IMG/VR virus record: IMGVR_UViG_3300017735_000009
Location: 1 to 55,195 of that record
Length of the DNA: 55,195 nt
Source of the DNA: a virus
Direction: 5' to 3' (one strand)
The notes beneath the pieces were generated by a model. It made no database searches. It was given only the letters and a program-made list of their open reading frames with translations, and was not told the DNA's origin. Made by a program: the position numbers and the translations under genes. Of this stretch, positions 13,129-21,697 are shown piece by piece. Position 1 is the stretch's first letter; each line of letters begins with the position of its first letter.

Positions 13129-13817
13129 CCGAATTTTATTCGATTAACCATTGTTTCTTTGCCGTTGTGAAAGTTACTTACTTGTTGAGATTTAACAAAT
13201 CCTTGTAGTTTTATTGTTTCACCTTCAACCAACTTCTTTTCATTGATATCAACAAAGAACTTAACAATGTTTTTGCCGTTCTCACTACAACATACCAGGC
13301 TACTGCCCACAGAGTTGATGTAACGAATGTTCTCAACCTTAAGTGTAAAAGGACACCTGGAGTTAACAGTTCCTACATACTCACTGATACGTGCTAATTC
13401 ATTCTCACGATCACCCCACACATCTTGTACCTGCTTGTTCAAGTACACCTTAGGTAAACTTGCGGCAATACCAATGCTTTCTTTACCGATAGTTTCGGAT
13501 GTGATCACAGTGAGAACATTGTGTTCAAAGTCTGTGAGTTTACGTTCAAGTGCTTTGAAGCTCAGTCCTGTGAGATAATCTATAATCTCAACTGCTGTTG
13601 TTTGATCTTGCGGATTTACTCTGAGCTTCTTATACTCATGTTTACCTGTTTCTTTGTTCAACTTGCCTAAGAAATGACTGTACAGCATTGCACTGTTTGG
13701 TGTCACTCCTTCGTCTTGCATACCTGACTTCACAAAGCCTTTGTTTTTTCTATGAGCCGCACATGCCACTTCAATGACATTTAGGGTTGAAAATTTGTTA
13801 GATTCTTTCTTAGACAT
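13125..13817 (-). CDS. Hypothetical protein (230 aa), possible OB-like C-terminus
   Basis: I start this gene at MSKKES (13817), where the ATG overlaps the preceding gene's stop (TAATG); the frame is open further upstream but lies inside that gene. Residues 1-150 are helical and charged. Residues 150-230 form an alternating beta pattern (SRCPFTLKVENIRYI, ...VKFFVDINEKKLVEGETIKLQG) that resembles an OB-type fold. A nucleic-acid-binding role would fit but is inference. It is the second gene of the two-gene unit from the promoter at 14358. Confidence 0.65.
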   Translation of the reverse strand: MSKKESNKFSTLNVIEVACAAHRKNKGFVKSGMQDEGVTPNSAMLYSHFLGKLNKETGKHEYKKLRVNPQDQTTAVEIIDYLTGLSFKALERKLTDFEHNVLTVITSETIGKESIGIAASLPKVYLNKQVQDVWGDRENELARISEYVGTVNSRCPFTLKVENIRYINSVGSSLVCCSENGKNIVKFFVDINEKKLVEGETIKLQGFVKSQQVSNFHNGKETMVNRIKFG

Positions 13818-14323
13818 TATGCTACCTCTTTGTTTGATTCGAACCACTGAGTAAGTCCTGCATAGTTCACAGACTGCTGGTTTTCCATAAGGAACGTTTG
13901 GGCATAATCTTTCTGCTTACCGCCACGTGCCATGGTCCATGACTCTGTCTTCTTGAGGATTTCACGACGCATGTAGCCCATGTCACCGTTATCAGAAACA
14001 CGAACAGCATTCCACAACTTGCTCTCTGTGTCGAACGTCAACACAATGGGAGATTCCCACTCTTCGCATACTGACGCATCGTCTTCTTCGATACTCCAGT
14101 CCAAGATGTACTCCTCAAACATATCGCTCTTGCTCTCAATGAGCAGGCTCAATGTAGGGATACCACCCTGAGCAATCTTGTTGACTGCTTTGGCAGTGAG
14201 GCCTTCGACAACATACGTGTTGCCACCCTTGAACTTCCAATACTGAGGACAAGAACCCTCACCGTCCCAATCATGGGCGCCGTAGTTCTCTTTGTGTTGG
14301 GTTTGAATAACTAACTTTGACAT
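13817..14323 (-). CDS. Hypothetical protein (168 aa)
   Basis: A 168-residue soluble protein. The first half has IQTQHKENYGAHDW and a GGNTYVVEGL segment, and the second half is rich in Glu and Trp with a basic stretch (MRREILKKTESWTMARGGK). First gene behind the sigma70-type promoter at 14358, so likely early or middle. No recognised family. Confidence 0.65.
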   Translation of the reverse strand: MSKLVIQTQHKENYGAHDWDGEGSCPQYWKFKGGNTYVVEGLTAKAVNKIAQGGIPTLSLLIESKSDMFEEYILDWSIEEDDASVCEEWESPIVLTFDTESKLWNAVRVSDNGDMGYMRREILKKTESWTMARGGKQKDYAQTFLMENQQSVNYAGLTQWFESNKEVA

Positions 14324-14357
14324 GCTTTCTACTCCTGTTTTCTCAAACTATGCATAT

Positions 14358-14385
14358 ATTATAGCAAATTTACTGGTTTTGTCAA
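14358..14385 (-). promoter_or_regulatory. Sigma70-type promoter of the 13125-14323 unit
   Basis: Minus-strand TTGACA (14380-14385), 16-bp spacer, TATAAT (14358-14363). It is divergent from the late promoter at 14469. Confidence 0.85.
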
Positions 14386-14468
14386 CCGGTATTTGCCAAC
14401 TATTTGCCGTATATAAATCAATGACTTACGTGTGAGCCAGAATAGTAAATACAGTGATAATACAGCCT

Positions 14469-14476
14469 GATAAATA
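14469..14476 (+). promoter_or_regulatory. T4-like late promoter box (GATAAATA), 5 nt before ATG
   Basis: GATAAATA, then CGTGT, then ATG at 14482. The predicted +1 of a T4-type late promoter (6 nt after the box) falls on the A of the ATG, so the mRNA would be leaderless. It should drive the oxygenase-ferredoxin pair. Confidence 0.7.
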
Positions 14477-14481
14477 CGTGT

Positions 14482-15057
14482 ATGAAGATGCAAACCGGAA
14501 CGTTAAACTCTTACCCCGTATTCCCTAATTGGGTATTTGAGGGAAATATGGTACTAACACCCGAAATATCACAGCAAATAATTGATGGTATGGATGGTGA
14601 AATACCCTCTGAAGATGTACACTTTGGTACACTCAGTAAACGTGGTGCAAAGACAAAGGACCTACTTAACCTAACAAGGCTAATGGGCAGAGTATTTGCA
14701 GACAATGTGTTGTCACACTTTAGATTATTAGACAGACTGCCACAGATTGAATCAGTAGACAGTCAAGTTATAACAATTAATCCTACAAGGGTAGTACCTG
14801 CAAGTGTTCAACGTCACCGATGGTATCAAGCAATATTGTTCCTACAGAGTGATGAGAACAGTTCTAATCTATATTTAGACAATATGGACACAAAACTATG
14901 GGCATCACCTGTTGGAGTACAAGAGTACACTCACGTGATTACACCGGAGCAGTTTAAAGTAGTATTTTTTCCTGCACATATTCCATGGGGTTTCACTCCT
15001 AATAACTCTGCCAGAGACACAGTAGTGTATGGCACTTCATTTATAATTAAAAATTAG
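14482..15057 (+). CDS. 2OG-Fe(II) oxygenase-like protein (191 aa)
   Basis: One of only three plus-strand genes in the window. The core has [12 protein letters not shown], a loop with SNLYLDN and then [10 protein letters not shown], resembling the His...Asp and Pro-x-His...Pro-x-G-F strand pattern of 2-oxoglutarate oxygenases or cupin-like proteins. The metal-binding triad is not complete by eye. It starts at the ATG directly after a GATAAATA late box with no room for a leader, and is followed after 8 nt by the ferredoxin gene, so an oxygenase-electron-donor pair is possible. Substrate unknown. Confidence 0.5.
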   Translation: MKMQTGTLNSYPVFPNWVFEGNMVLTPEISQQIIDGMDGEIPSEDVHFGTLSKRGAKTKDLLNLTRLMGRVFADNVLSHFRLLDRLPQIESVDSQVITINPTRVVPASVQRHRWYQAILFLQSDENSSNLYLDNMDTKLWASPVGVQEYTHVITPEQFKVVFFPAHIPWGFTPNNSARDTVVYGTSFIIKN

Positions 15058-15065
15058 AAGGTAAT

Positions 15066-15401
15066 ATGACATTTGTAGTTGGTAGCCCATGTGTTGGCTG
15101 TAAAGACACAGCCTGCGTTACAGTATGCCCAGTTGATTGTTTCTATGAAACACCTAACATGCTTGTAATCAATCCCGATGAATGCATTGACTGTGGTCTT
15201 TGTGAACCTGAATGTCCAACTGATGCTATATGGGCCGACGATGATTTACCTGCAGAACAAATACCCTTTCTTGCTATAAACGAAAACCTATCCAATGATG
15301 AACGTTTTAATCAAGAACCAATAGTAGATGACAAAGAAGAAATGGCATCTGAATCACCCTATACTGTCGAAGAAGCAATCGCAGTAGCCCTCGCAGAATA
15401 A
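15066..15401 (+). CDS. fdxA: 7Fe ([3Fe-4S][4Fe-4S]) ferredoxin
   Basis: Low-potential electron carrier. Nine Cys at 9, 12, 17, 21, 25, 40, 43, 46 and 50 match, each one residue shifted, the nine Cys positions of Azotobacter ferredoxin I (8, 11, 16, 20, 24, 39, 42, 45, 49). So both clusters and the two spare Cys are conserved. The segments CPVDCFYE and DECIDC-LCEPECP are family signatures. The C-terminal 60 residues are acidic and shorter than in bacterial FdxA. AGAAGGTAAT precedes the ATG. It follows an oxygenase-like gene by 8 nt on a late transcript. It could feed the oxygenase or the radical SAM enzymes. Partners are inferred. Confidence 0.9.
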   Translation: MTFVVGSPCVGCKDTACVTVCPVDCFYETPNMLVINPDECIDCGLCEPECPTDAIWADDDLPAEQIPFLAINENLSNDERFNQEPIVDDKEEMASESPYTVEEAIAVALAE

Positions 15402-15407
15402 ACAGTC

Positions 15408-15433
15408 AAAAAGAAAGGGACCTAAGTCCCCTT
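15408..15433 (-). terminator. Intrinsic terminator between convergent genes
   Basis: An 8-bp hairpin (15414-15421 with 15426-15433) between the ferredoxin and the fibre gene. On the minus strand it is followed by CTTTTT, so it should end the fibre-gene transcript. It may also slow the plus-strand transcript. Confidence 0.7.
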
Positions 15434-15452
15434 CTCATGTTTAAATTAACTA

Positions 15453-18400
15453 TTAAACGTAGTTGTAATGTACAGTAATTGTACCAACACCTGCAGTTGT
15501 AGTTGCATCTGTTGATCCATCTGCCTGCTTAAACTGTACTTGTACTGCCGCATTCTTAGTTAGTGAAATATCACCATCTAATTCAACAATATAAGTTCCA
15601 GCCGTTGCCGCATCTGCATCATCTGCCGCTACAAGTGTAGTTCCTGAACCACCATTCTCTTTAACAAGAATTTGGTTGAATGAACCACCACTAAATGCTG
15701 TACCAATCTTAATTACGATTTTACTTGCATAGTATGTTCTGCTACTAACATTTGGCATAGCCGCTGTGTCAATAGTAGTAACACCACTTGTAAGTGCTGA
15801 ACGAAGCATGAGGCCATCGCCACCGAAGTTATCGACATAGTCTCTAACCGCCGCTGAGGTTGGGATCGTTGCATCGTTATCGTTGCTTGATATAGCATCT
15901 GCTTCAGTAACAAATCCAGTTACAGTGTCTGTTCCATCACTTAATGAACCAAAACTTACTGCACCACTGAATGTACCAGTTGTACCTGAAACGTTACCAG
16001 TATGTGTACCTGCACTGTCACCAGTTAAGTTACCTGTTACGTTACCTGTTACACTGTTAAATGTTACGTCATCGCCTGTGCCAACTGACTGTCCAATACT
16101 GAACTGTCCGCCTGCTGTATAAGTAACACCAGTACCAGCACTTAAATGTGCTCTTGTTTCTGCCGCTGTTACACCAGTAAATGTAATAACACCTGTTGTG
16201 CTGTTGTATGCTAAGCCGCCATCACCACCAGCATCAGTAACACTGATTGCCGCTCTTGCTCTCGCAGGAGTGTGATATTCGTTAGTACCTTCTGATAAGT
16301 TAGTTGTACTATGGTTAGCAATACTGCTTACAGTACCAGTTACATCACCAGTTAAGTCACCTTCAAACGTACTTGCTTTTACATTCTCTGAACCGAAGTC
16401 CCATTCTGTACCAGCCGCTGTATAAAGGATGCTCTTAACACCACTTGCTGTATTGGCTTCAAAACCTGCATCAGTATTAGTACCTGCTGTGTTAACACGG
16501 AAGATTGGATCTGCCGCTTCAACTGTTGTACTGTTAACTGTAGTTTGAGTACCTTGAACTGTTAAGTTACCTGTAATGATTGCATCACCTGTTACACTAA
16601 CGCTTGATGAAGTAATATCATCCGATGTTAATGTTCCAGAAACAGTTGGGTTAACCAATGTTACGTCATCTGGTATGCTTAATGTTACTGAGTCACCACT
16701 TACGGCTACATCAATTTCATTTGCAGTACCATTAATTGTTAGTGTATCACCACTATCAATTGATGAAGTACTTGATCCATCGCTAACTGTCCACGCAGTA
16801 CTTAATGCTGTTTCAGAAGCACTTGTGATTCTACCTTGAGCATCAACTGTGAAAGTTGGTACTGTTGTTGAGTCACCATATGTTCCTGCTGATACAGCCG
16901 TATCGTCTAACGATACTGTTACTGTGTCAGTTGCACCACTTACTGTGCTTATGCCTGTACCACCAGCAATAGTGATTGCATCACCATTGTCAACAGTTTG
17001 AGCACCACCGCTATCACCTTGGATAGTAGTTGAAGTACTAATTGCAACTGTTGAAGCCGCTGTTAGTCTACCATAAGCATCAACTGTGAATGTTGGTATA
17101 GCAGTTGTGCTACCATACGATGCGGCAGTTACGCCTGAATCATTCAAGTTAATTGTTACTGTGTTACCACTTGCTGTTGAACTTAATACATTACCACCTG
17201 CAATAGTTAATGATTCTGAGTCTAAGTCAATTGAACCACTACCACTATCACCAGCAAAGTCTAAGTCTTGAGCTGTTAACTGTCCGTCAACATAAGCCTT
17301 TACAGATTGCTGTGTAGGTATAAGTGTTGCACTGTCTGAAGCCATGTTGTCTTCATCTGCAAAACCTGTAATTGTAATTGCACCATCATTTAAAGAACCA
17401 AAACCTACTGTTCCTGAAGCAGTTACGTTTACCGCACCTGTTAAAGAACCAGAAGCCAATGTTGCTGTTCCGTCTGTTAATGAAGCACCAGTTACTGCAC
17501 CTGCTGTTGTTACTGCACCAGTTAAACCAGTAATTGCACCACCAGTCATTGTTGCTGTACCATCAGTGAATGAACCACCTGTTACTGCACCACTAAATGT
17601 TGCCGCTACACCACCAGTTAAAGAACCACTGCTTAATGTTGCTGTACCATCTGTAAATGATCCACCAGTTACTGCACCAGAGGCTGTTAAGGTTGTTACA
17701 CCTGTTACTGCACCTGCTGTAATACTTGCTGTACCATCTGTTAATGTATCACCTTCTACTGTACCAGTTGCTGTTACATTTTCTAATGAAATGTTAGCAT
17801 CTAAACTTACAGTAGCAGTGTCGGCACTTACAACACTTGTCAAGTTTGTTCCACCAGCAATTGTGATTGTATCACCGTTTGCTAATGCTGAACTACCTGA
17901 GTCGCCTGCTAATGACATACCGATTGAAATAGAAGCAGTACCTGCCGCTGTCAATCTACCTTGTGCATCAACTGTAAACGTTGGAATAGCAGTTGAACTA
18001 CCATATGAACCAGCAGTTACGGCTGTGTCATCTAAGTTTACTGTTACGCCATTGCCTGAGCCTACTGAACTTAAACCAGTACCACCAGCGATTGTTAACT
18101 TCTCACTATCTAAATCGATAGATAAGTCGCCACCTGAATCACCAGCAAAGTCTAAGTCGACTGCGCCTACTGTAGTATCTACGTATGCTTTAATGGATTG
18201 TTGTGAAGCAATTGCTGTAGCACTGTTTGAACCAAAGTTATCTTCGTCCAAGAAGTCGCTAATTGAATTACCGTTTACAACAAAATCATTTGCTGTTACT
18301 GTACCTGATGTAAATACATCATCGCTGATTTCCCATCTGCTTTGTCCTGGAACAAATAAGATGCTTTCGATTGTACCACCAATGTTAGCCTCAAGACCTG

Positions 18401-19484
18401 CACTTTGAGAAGCGCCATCTGAGTTAACACGGAAAGTTGCATCGTCAACTGATACAGTTGTTGAATTAACAATAGTTTGTGTACCGTTAACTGTTAAGTT
18501 ACCAGAGATGACTGCGTCACCACTTACTGTAACCTGTGATGATGTAATATCATCCGAGTTAAGTGTACCAGTAACTGTTAAGTCGTTACCAATTGTTACG
18601 TCATTTGGTAGACCAATAGTTAAAGTGTCACCACTTACTAAAACGTCTACTTCGTTTGCTGTTCCGCTTACTGTTAATGTGTCTGAACTATCAATTGATG
18701 AAGTATTACTACCATCACTTAATGTCCAAGCACTGCTTACAGTTGCTGAACTGACCGCTGTTATACGACCTTTTGCGTCTACAGAAATTACTGGAACAGT
18801 ACCTGCTCCTCCGTAGTTACCTGCTGTTACGCCTGAGTTTGCTAATGTCATTGCTATTGAAGCCGTGTCACCCGCATCTTCGAATGTTGCACTACCTGTT
18901 GCATCACCTGTTAAAGCCACGGTTACTGCTGATGATAAACCATCTGCATCTTGTGCCGTACCTGTTAAGTTACCTGTGAAACCAGTATTTGCTACTATTG
19001 TTGTACCTGTGATCGCCGCTGGTGTAGTTCCGCCAATGATAGTGCCGTCTAATGCGCCACCGTCTATGTTTACGTTATTACTTGCCTGCGTTGCTATTGT
19101 TCCTAAGCCAAGGTTTGTTCTTGCACCGGATGCCGTTGAAGAACCAGTACCACCAGATGCTAACGCAAGTTGAGTGTTAGTATTAATGAAGTCAGCATCG
19201 CTGAGATCAATATTACCGGCACTTGCCGTTCCGCTATTAACTAATAGAATACCTGTTGAGCTTGAGAAATCCTGACCTGTACCACCGTACTGTGTGCCTA
19301 TCGCTGTACCTTGCCATGCTCCTGCTGTAACACTTCCAAAACGAACGTCTTCGAGTGTGCTACCATTAGATTGGACAAAATCAAAACGTGAATTACCGGA
19401 ATCATACTTAAGACGACCACCGCTTTTTCCCATTTGTACATCGCTGGCAAGACCTTTTATACCAAAGTTCTTAATGTCAGCCAT
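15453..19484 (-). CDS. Long repeat-rich tail fibre protein (1343 aa)
   Basis: Receptor-binding or fibre-shaft protein, rich in Gly, Ser, Thr and Ala with almost no Cys or Trp. Repeats are visible: four TYG/SYG...TVDAxGR units (such as FTVDAQGRLTAAG), five GAVTGGSFTDGTAT-type short repeats (about 17380-17770), and two blocks with NLTVxGTQTxVNSTTV. The C-terminal ~120 residues look globular (FGGDGLMLRSALTSG to the end) and are probably the tip. Its promoter is the late box at 19590 with a 100-nt leader, and its terminator follows. Large plus-strand open frames inside it are shadows of its low stop density. Confidence 0.85.
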   Translation of the reverse strand: MADIKNFGIKGLASDVQMGKSGGRLKYDSGNSRFDFVQSNGSTLEDVRFGSVTAGAWQGTAIGTQYGGTGQDFSSSTGILLVNSGTASAGNIDLSDADFINTNTQLALASGGTGSSTASGARTNLGLGTIATQASNNVNIDGGALDGTIIGGTTPAAITGTTIVANTGFTGNLTGTAQDADGLSSAVTVALTGDATGSATFEDAGDTASIAMTLANSGVTAGNYGGAGTVPVISVDAKGRITAVSSATVSSAWTLSDGSNTSSIDSSDTLTVSGTANEVDVLVSGDTLTIGLPNDVTIGNDLTVTGTLNSDDITSSQVTVSGDAVISGNLTVNGTQTIVNSTTVSVDDATFRVNSDGASQSAGLEANIGGTIESILFVPGQSRWEISDDVFTSGTVTANDFVVNGNSISDFLDEDNFGSNSATAIASQQSIKAYVDTTVGAVDLDFAGDSGGDLSIDLDSEKLTIAGGTGLSSVGSGNGVTVNLDDTAVTAGSYGSSTAIPTFTVDAQGRLTAAGTASISIGMSLAGDSGSSALANGDTITIAGGTNLTSVVSADTATVSLDANISLENVTATGTVEGDTLTDGTASITAGAVTGVTTLTASGAVTGGSFTDGTATLSSGSLTGGVAATFSGAVTGGSFTDGTATMTGGAITGLTGAVTTAGAVTGASLTDGTATLASGSLTGAVNVTASGTVGFGSLNDGAITITGFADEDNMASDSATLIPTQQSVKAYVDGQLTAQDLDFAGDSGSGSIDLDSESLTIAGGNVLSSTASGNTVTINLNDSGVTAASYGSTTAIPTFTVDAYGRLTAASTVAISTSTTIQGDSGGAQTVDNGDAITIAGGTGISTVSGATDTVTVSLDDTAVSAGTYGDSTTVPTFTVDAQGRITSASETALSTAWTVSDGSSTSSIDSGDTLTINGTANEIDVAVSGDSVTLSIPDDVTLVNPTVSGTLTSDDITSSSVSVTGDAIITGNLTVQGTQTTVNSTTVEAADPIFRVNTAGTNTDAGFEANTASGVKSILYTAAGTEWDFGSENVKASTFEGDLTGDVTGTVSSIANHSTTNLSEGTNEYHTPARARAAISVTDAGGDGGLAYNSTTGVITFTGVTAAETRAHLSAGTGVTYTAGGQFSIGQSVGTGDDVTFNSVTGNVTGNLTGDSAGTHTGNVSGTTGTFSGAVSFGSLSDGTDTVTGFVTEADAISSNDNDATIPTSAAVRDYVDNFGGDGLMLRSALTSGVTTIDTAAMPNVSSRTYYASKIVIKIGTAFSGGSFNQILVKENGGSGTTLVAADDADAATAGTYIVELDGDISLTKNAAVQVQFKQADGSTDATTTAGVGTITVHYNYV
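17380..17770 (-). repeat. Tandem short repeats in the fibre gene
   Basis: Five copies of a unit of about 20-25 residues around GAVTGGSFTDGTAT and its variants (SLTDGTAT, SFTDGTAT, SLNDGAIT) follow one another in the 1343-aa fibre protein. The copies are similar but not identical, so this is an old duplication within a fibre shaft. Confidence 0.8.
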
Positions 19485-19589
19485 TTTATATCTCCTAAAG
19501 ATTTTTTTATGTTATCGATAACACTTGCTAATCCCAATGCCTTGGGTCTCTAAGGAAACCTATCCAAGAGTCTAACATGTGCTAAACTA

Positions 19590-19597
19590 TATTTATC
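19590..19597 (-). promoter_or_regulatory. T4-like late promoter box (GATAAATA) of the fibre gene
   Basis: AGTGATAAATA on the minus strand. The predicted +1 near 19584 gives a leader of about 100 nt to the ATG at 19484, which has TAGGAGATATAAA as ribosome-binding site. Confidence 0.7.
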
Positions 19598-19623
19598 ACT
19601 TTTGGATCAAACGTGTAGGTTAT

Positions 19624-19644
19624 GAGCAGAAGGGAATTCTGCTC
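19624..19644 (-). other. Strong hairpin after the 676-aa gene
   Basis: GAGCAGAA (19624-19631) pairs perfectly with TTCTGCTC (19637-19644) across a 5-nt loop. There is no T-run on either strand, so it is not a standard terminator. It lies 11 nt after the stop codon of the gene ending at 19655 and may stabilise or process the mRNA. Confidence 0.5.
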
Positions 19645-19654
19645 TTAAGGGTAT

Positions 19655-21685
19655 TTAAATGTAGGATATCTTAACTGTTACAGCACCAGCAGTGGAACCG
19701 TAATGCCAACATCTTGCTTTAATTGTTAAGTCATTTGATGAGCTTTCAGGATGTGTATATTCTGGGAAACACATAAATCTACCGTTTGTCTCAGTCAAGT
19801 CGTTACTTGGACTATCGCACACAAGATCCGGATCACTTGTTGTTCCTACTTCAATATTTGGTGTTATTGCACCTGAGTATCCTGTAAAGGCTGTGTCTAC
19901 ATCGACACTCACTGTGGTTATCTTAGCACCTGCAGATATGTTTCCTAATGTATTAGTTGTGCTTACACCGAAGCCTCCAACTGGCATAGTAAATGTAGTT
20001 GTATAAGTTCTTGCATCTGTTGTACTGCTGTCCATATCAGATATCTTAACCCAACTACTTCCATCATACAAGTATAATGCCCACTCGCCATCAGCCGCCG
20101 CAAGTACATGAGCCTGGTCGCCTACCTGTGCCGCTAATGCATTTCTTGCCGCAATGTTTGCCACAACTTTAACTGTACCGCCTCTGATACCTTGTTCAAC
20201 ATTTAATGCCAATGGATACATTCCTGTGTGTCCACTTGACATGCCCACATTATTTCTAAAGTGTTCAGTGCCTTCGTATATTAATATCTCACCGCCGTCA
20301 CTTCTTGTTAGTGTGACTTGCTCAGTGCCTGTTGCATTTGTTGTTGCAGGTAAGCCTGAAGTATGATTAAGTCCTACAAATGGATTACCGTTTGCATCAG
20401 CACTCACACTGTAAATGTTAACAGTGTTACCGTTTTCTTCTGTTAGTGTTAATGTTCCTGCATTAAATGTAGCAGTCAAATTAGGTATGTTTGCGGCATT
20501 GATATCTGTAGCCATATCTTGTGGGATACCTACTGCAATACCGTACTGTGCCTGTCCTGCTGTATCAGTTGTAAACGATACTAATGTGTTACCGTTACCG
20601 CTGTCTATGTTTGCACTAAAAGGCACATAACCACCTACAAGTCCGTATGCTGTTGCACTTGCATCACTGTTTATAACAGTTTTAGTAGGTGTTACACTTG
20701 CTGTTACTTTATGTGTACTTGTATCAGCGTTTATTTGACTTACTATTTGACTTGTGGTTACTGGGTTTCCGCCTGTGCCAGCAAAGGTAATAGCATGACT
20801 GTTTAATTTCATTACGTGAGTGTCAGGCACTGTAGGATCGTTGCCTATGCCTTTTAACACTGTAGGAATAGCAGGTTGTAATACAAGGAACTTAGCCGCA
20901 TCACTTTCTGTTGTGCTTAATCCACCTACGTCTGTTACATAAACAAACTGACCTTGCGTTCCTGGTATGGTTGGTTCAAAGTCGATGATTCTATTGTTAG
21001 GCATAATCATAAATTGATCAGGACCTGGTCCTGGCTCTGTTACTATTCCTATGCTTTTACTAACTGTTGCTGAATTAGATTTATGAAAACCTGTAGTACT
21101 CACAGATATTACATCACCTTTGTTAAATCCATGTGCTGTTTGTTCTAACACATAATTAGTTTGAGGATTCATATATTGGAATCTACTCATCACTGTTGGA
21201 TAGAACGAACTTGAAACTGTGGTAGGTAATGGATCTAACATAGGTATACCGTTCTCGTTCAATGAGAACACTGCGGCTGAACCTAATCCAAATATGCCGT
21301 TACCTGTTGCACTTGCAAACGTGTTATAACGTAACCAATCTTCAACCACTGCTGTAACACTGGTTATTGTTTTGCTTTCTATACTAATTACTTTAAGACA
21401 AACACCTGTTGTGGCACTTGCAATCCAATCGCCTACAACTATATCTAAACCGTTATATGTTTTGTCATCTCTGGTTAAGTGAGAACCATGTGTTTGTGCT
21501 GTAACATCAAACACAATAGTCCATCGATAATTCTTTGGTGTACTGGCTGATGCATACCATGGATCATCTGAACCATTAGCATGTGGCCAATAACTTTTAC
21601 CAGACACAGATGTTACTGATACTGGTAAGACTTTATTTGGGTAGTTTAGCCTTATTTGGCTACTCTTATAGTTGATCAATGCCAC
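19655..21685 (-). CDS. Large structural protein, fibre- or baseplate-associated (676 aa)
   Basis: Ser/Thr/Gly-rich with alternating beta pattern and no enzyme motifs. Near residues 500-560 it has AARNALAAQVGDQAHVLAA, then LYLYDGSSWVKISD, a small beta domain often seen in phage fibre and baseplate proteins. The C-terminal ~130 residues look like a jelly-roll or carbohydrate-binding domain. It follows the collagen-like fibre gene by 12 nt on the same late transcript and precedes the other fibre gene. Called structural by composition and position. Confidence 0.7.
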   Translation of the reverse strand: MALINYKSSQIRLNYPNKVLPVSVTSVSGKSYWPHANGSDDPWYASASTPKNYRWTIVFDVTAQTHGSHLTRDDKTYNGLDIVVGDWIASATTGVCLKVISIESKTITSVTAVVEDWLRYNTFASATGNGIFGLGSAAVFSLNENGIPMLDPLPTTVSSSFYPTVMSRFQYMNPQTNYVLEQTAHGFNKGDVISVSTTGFHKSNSATVSKSIGIVTEPGPGPDQFMIMPNNRIIDFEPTIPGTQGQFVYVTDVGGLSTTESDAAKFLVLQPAIPTVLKGIGNDPTVPDTHVMKLNSHAITFAGTGGNPVTTSQIVSQINADTSTHKVTASVTPTKTVINSDASATAYGLVGGYVPFSANIDSGNGNTLVSFTTDTAGQAQYGIAVGIPQDMATDINAANIPNLTATFNAGTLTLTEENGNTVNIYSVSADANGNPFVGLNHTSGLPATTNATGTEQVTLTRSDGGEILIYEGTEHFRNNVGMSSGHTGMYPLALNVEQGIRGGTVKVVANIAARNALAAQVGDQAHVLAAADGEWALYLYDGSSWVKISDMDSSTTDARTYTTTFTMPVGGFGVSTTNTLGNISAGAKITTVSVDVDTAFTGYSGAITPNIEVGTTSDPDLVCDSPSNDLTETNGRFMCFPEYTHPESSSNDLTIKARCWHYGSTAGAVTVKISYI

Positions 21686-21697
21686 GCAATATCCCCG

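Noticed and set aside
17344-18408. A 354-aa plus-strand frame inside the fibre gene
   Set aside because: It is a shadow of the low-stop, Ala/Thr/Val-rich fibre gene on the other strand, has no ribosome-binding site or promoter, and its composition (Val/Ala/Pro repeats) mirrors the repeats.
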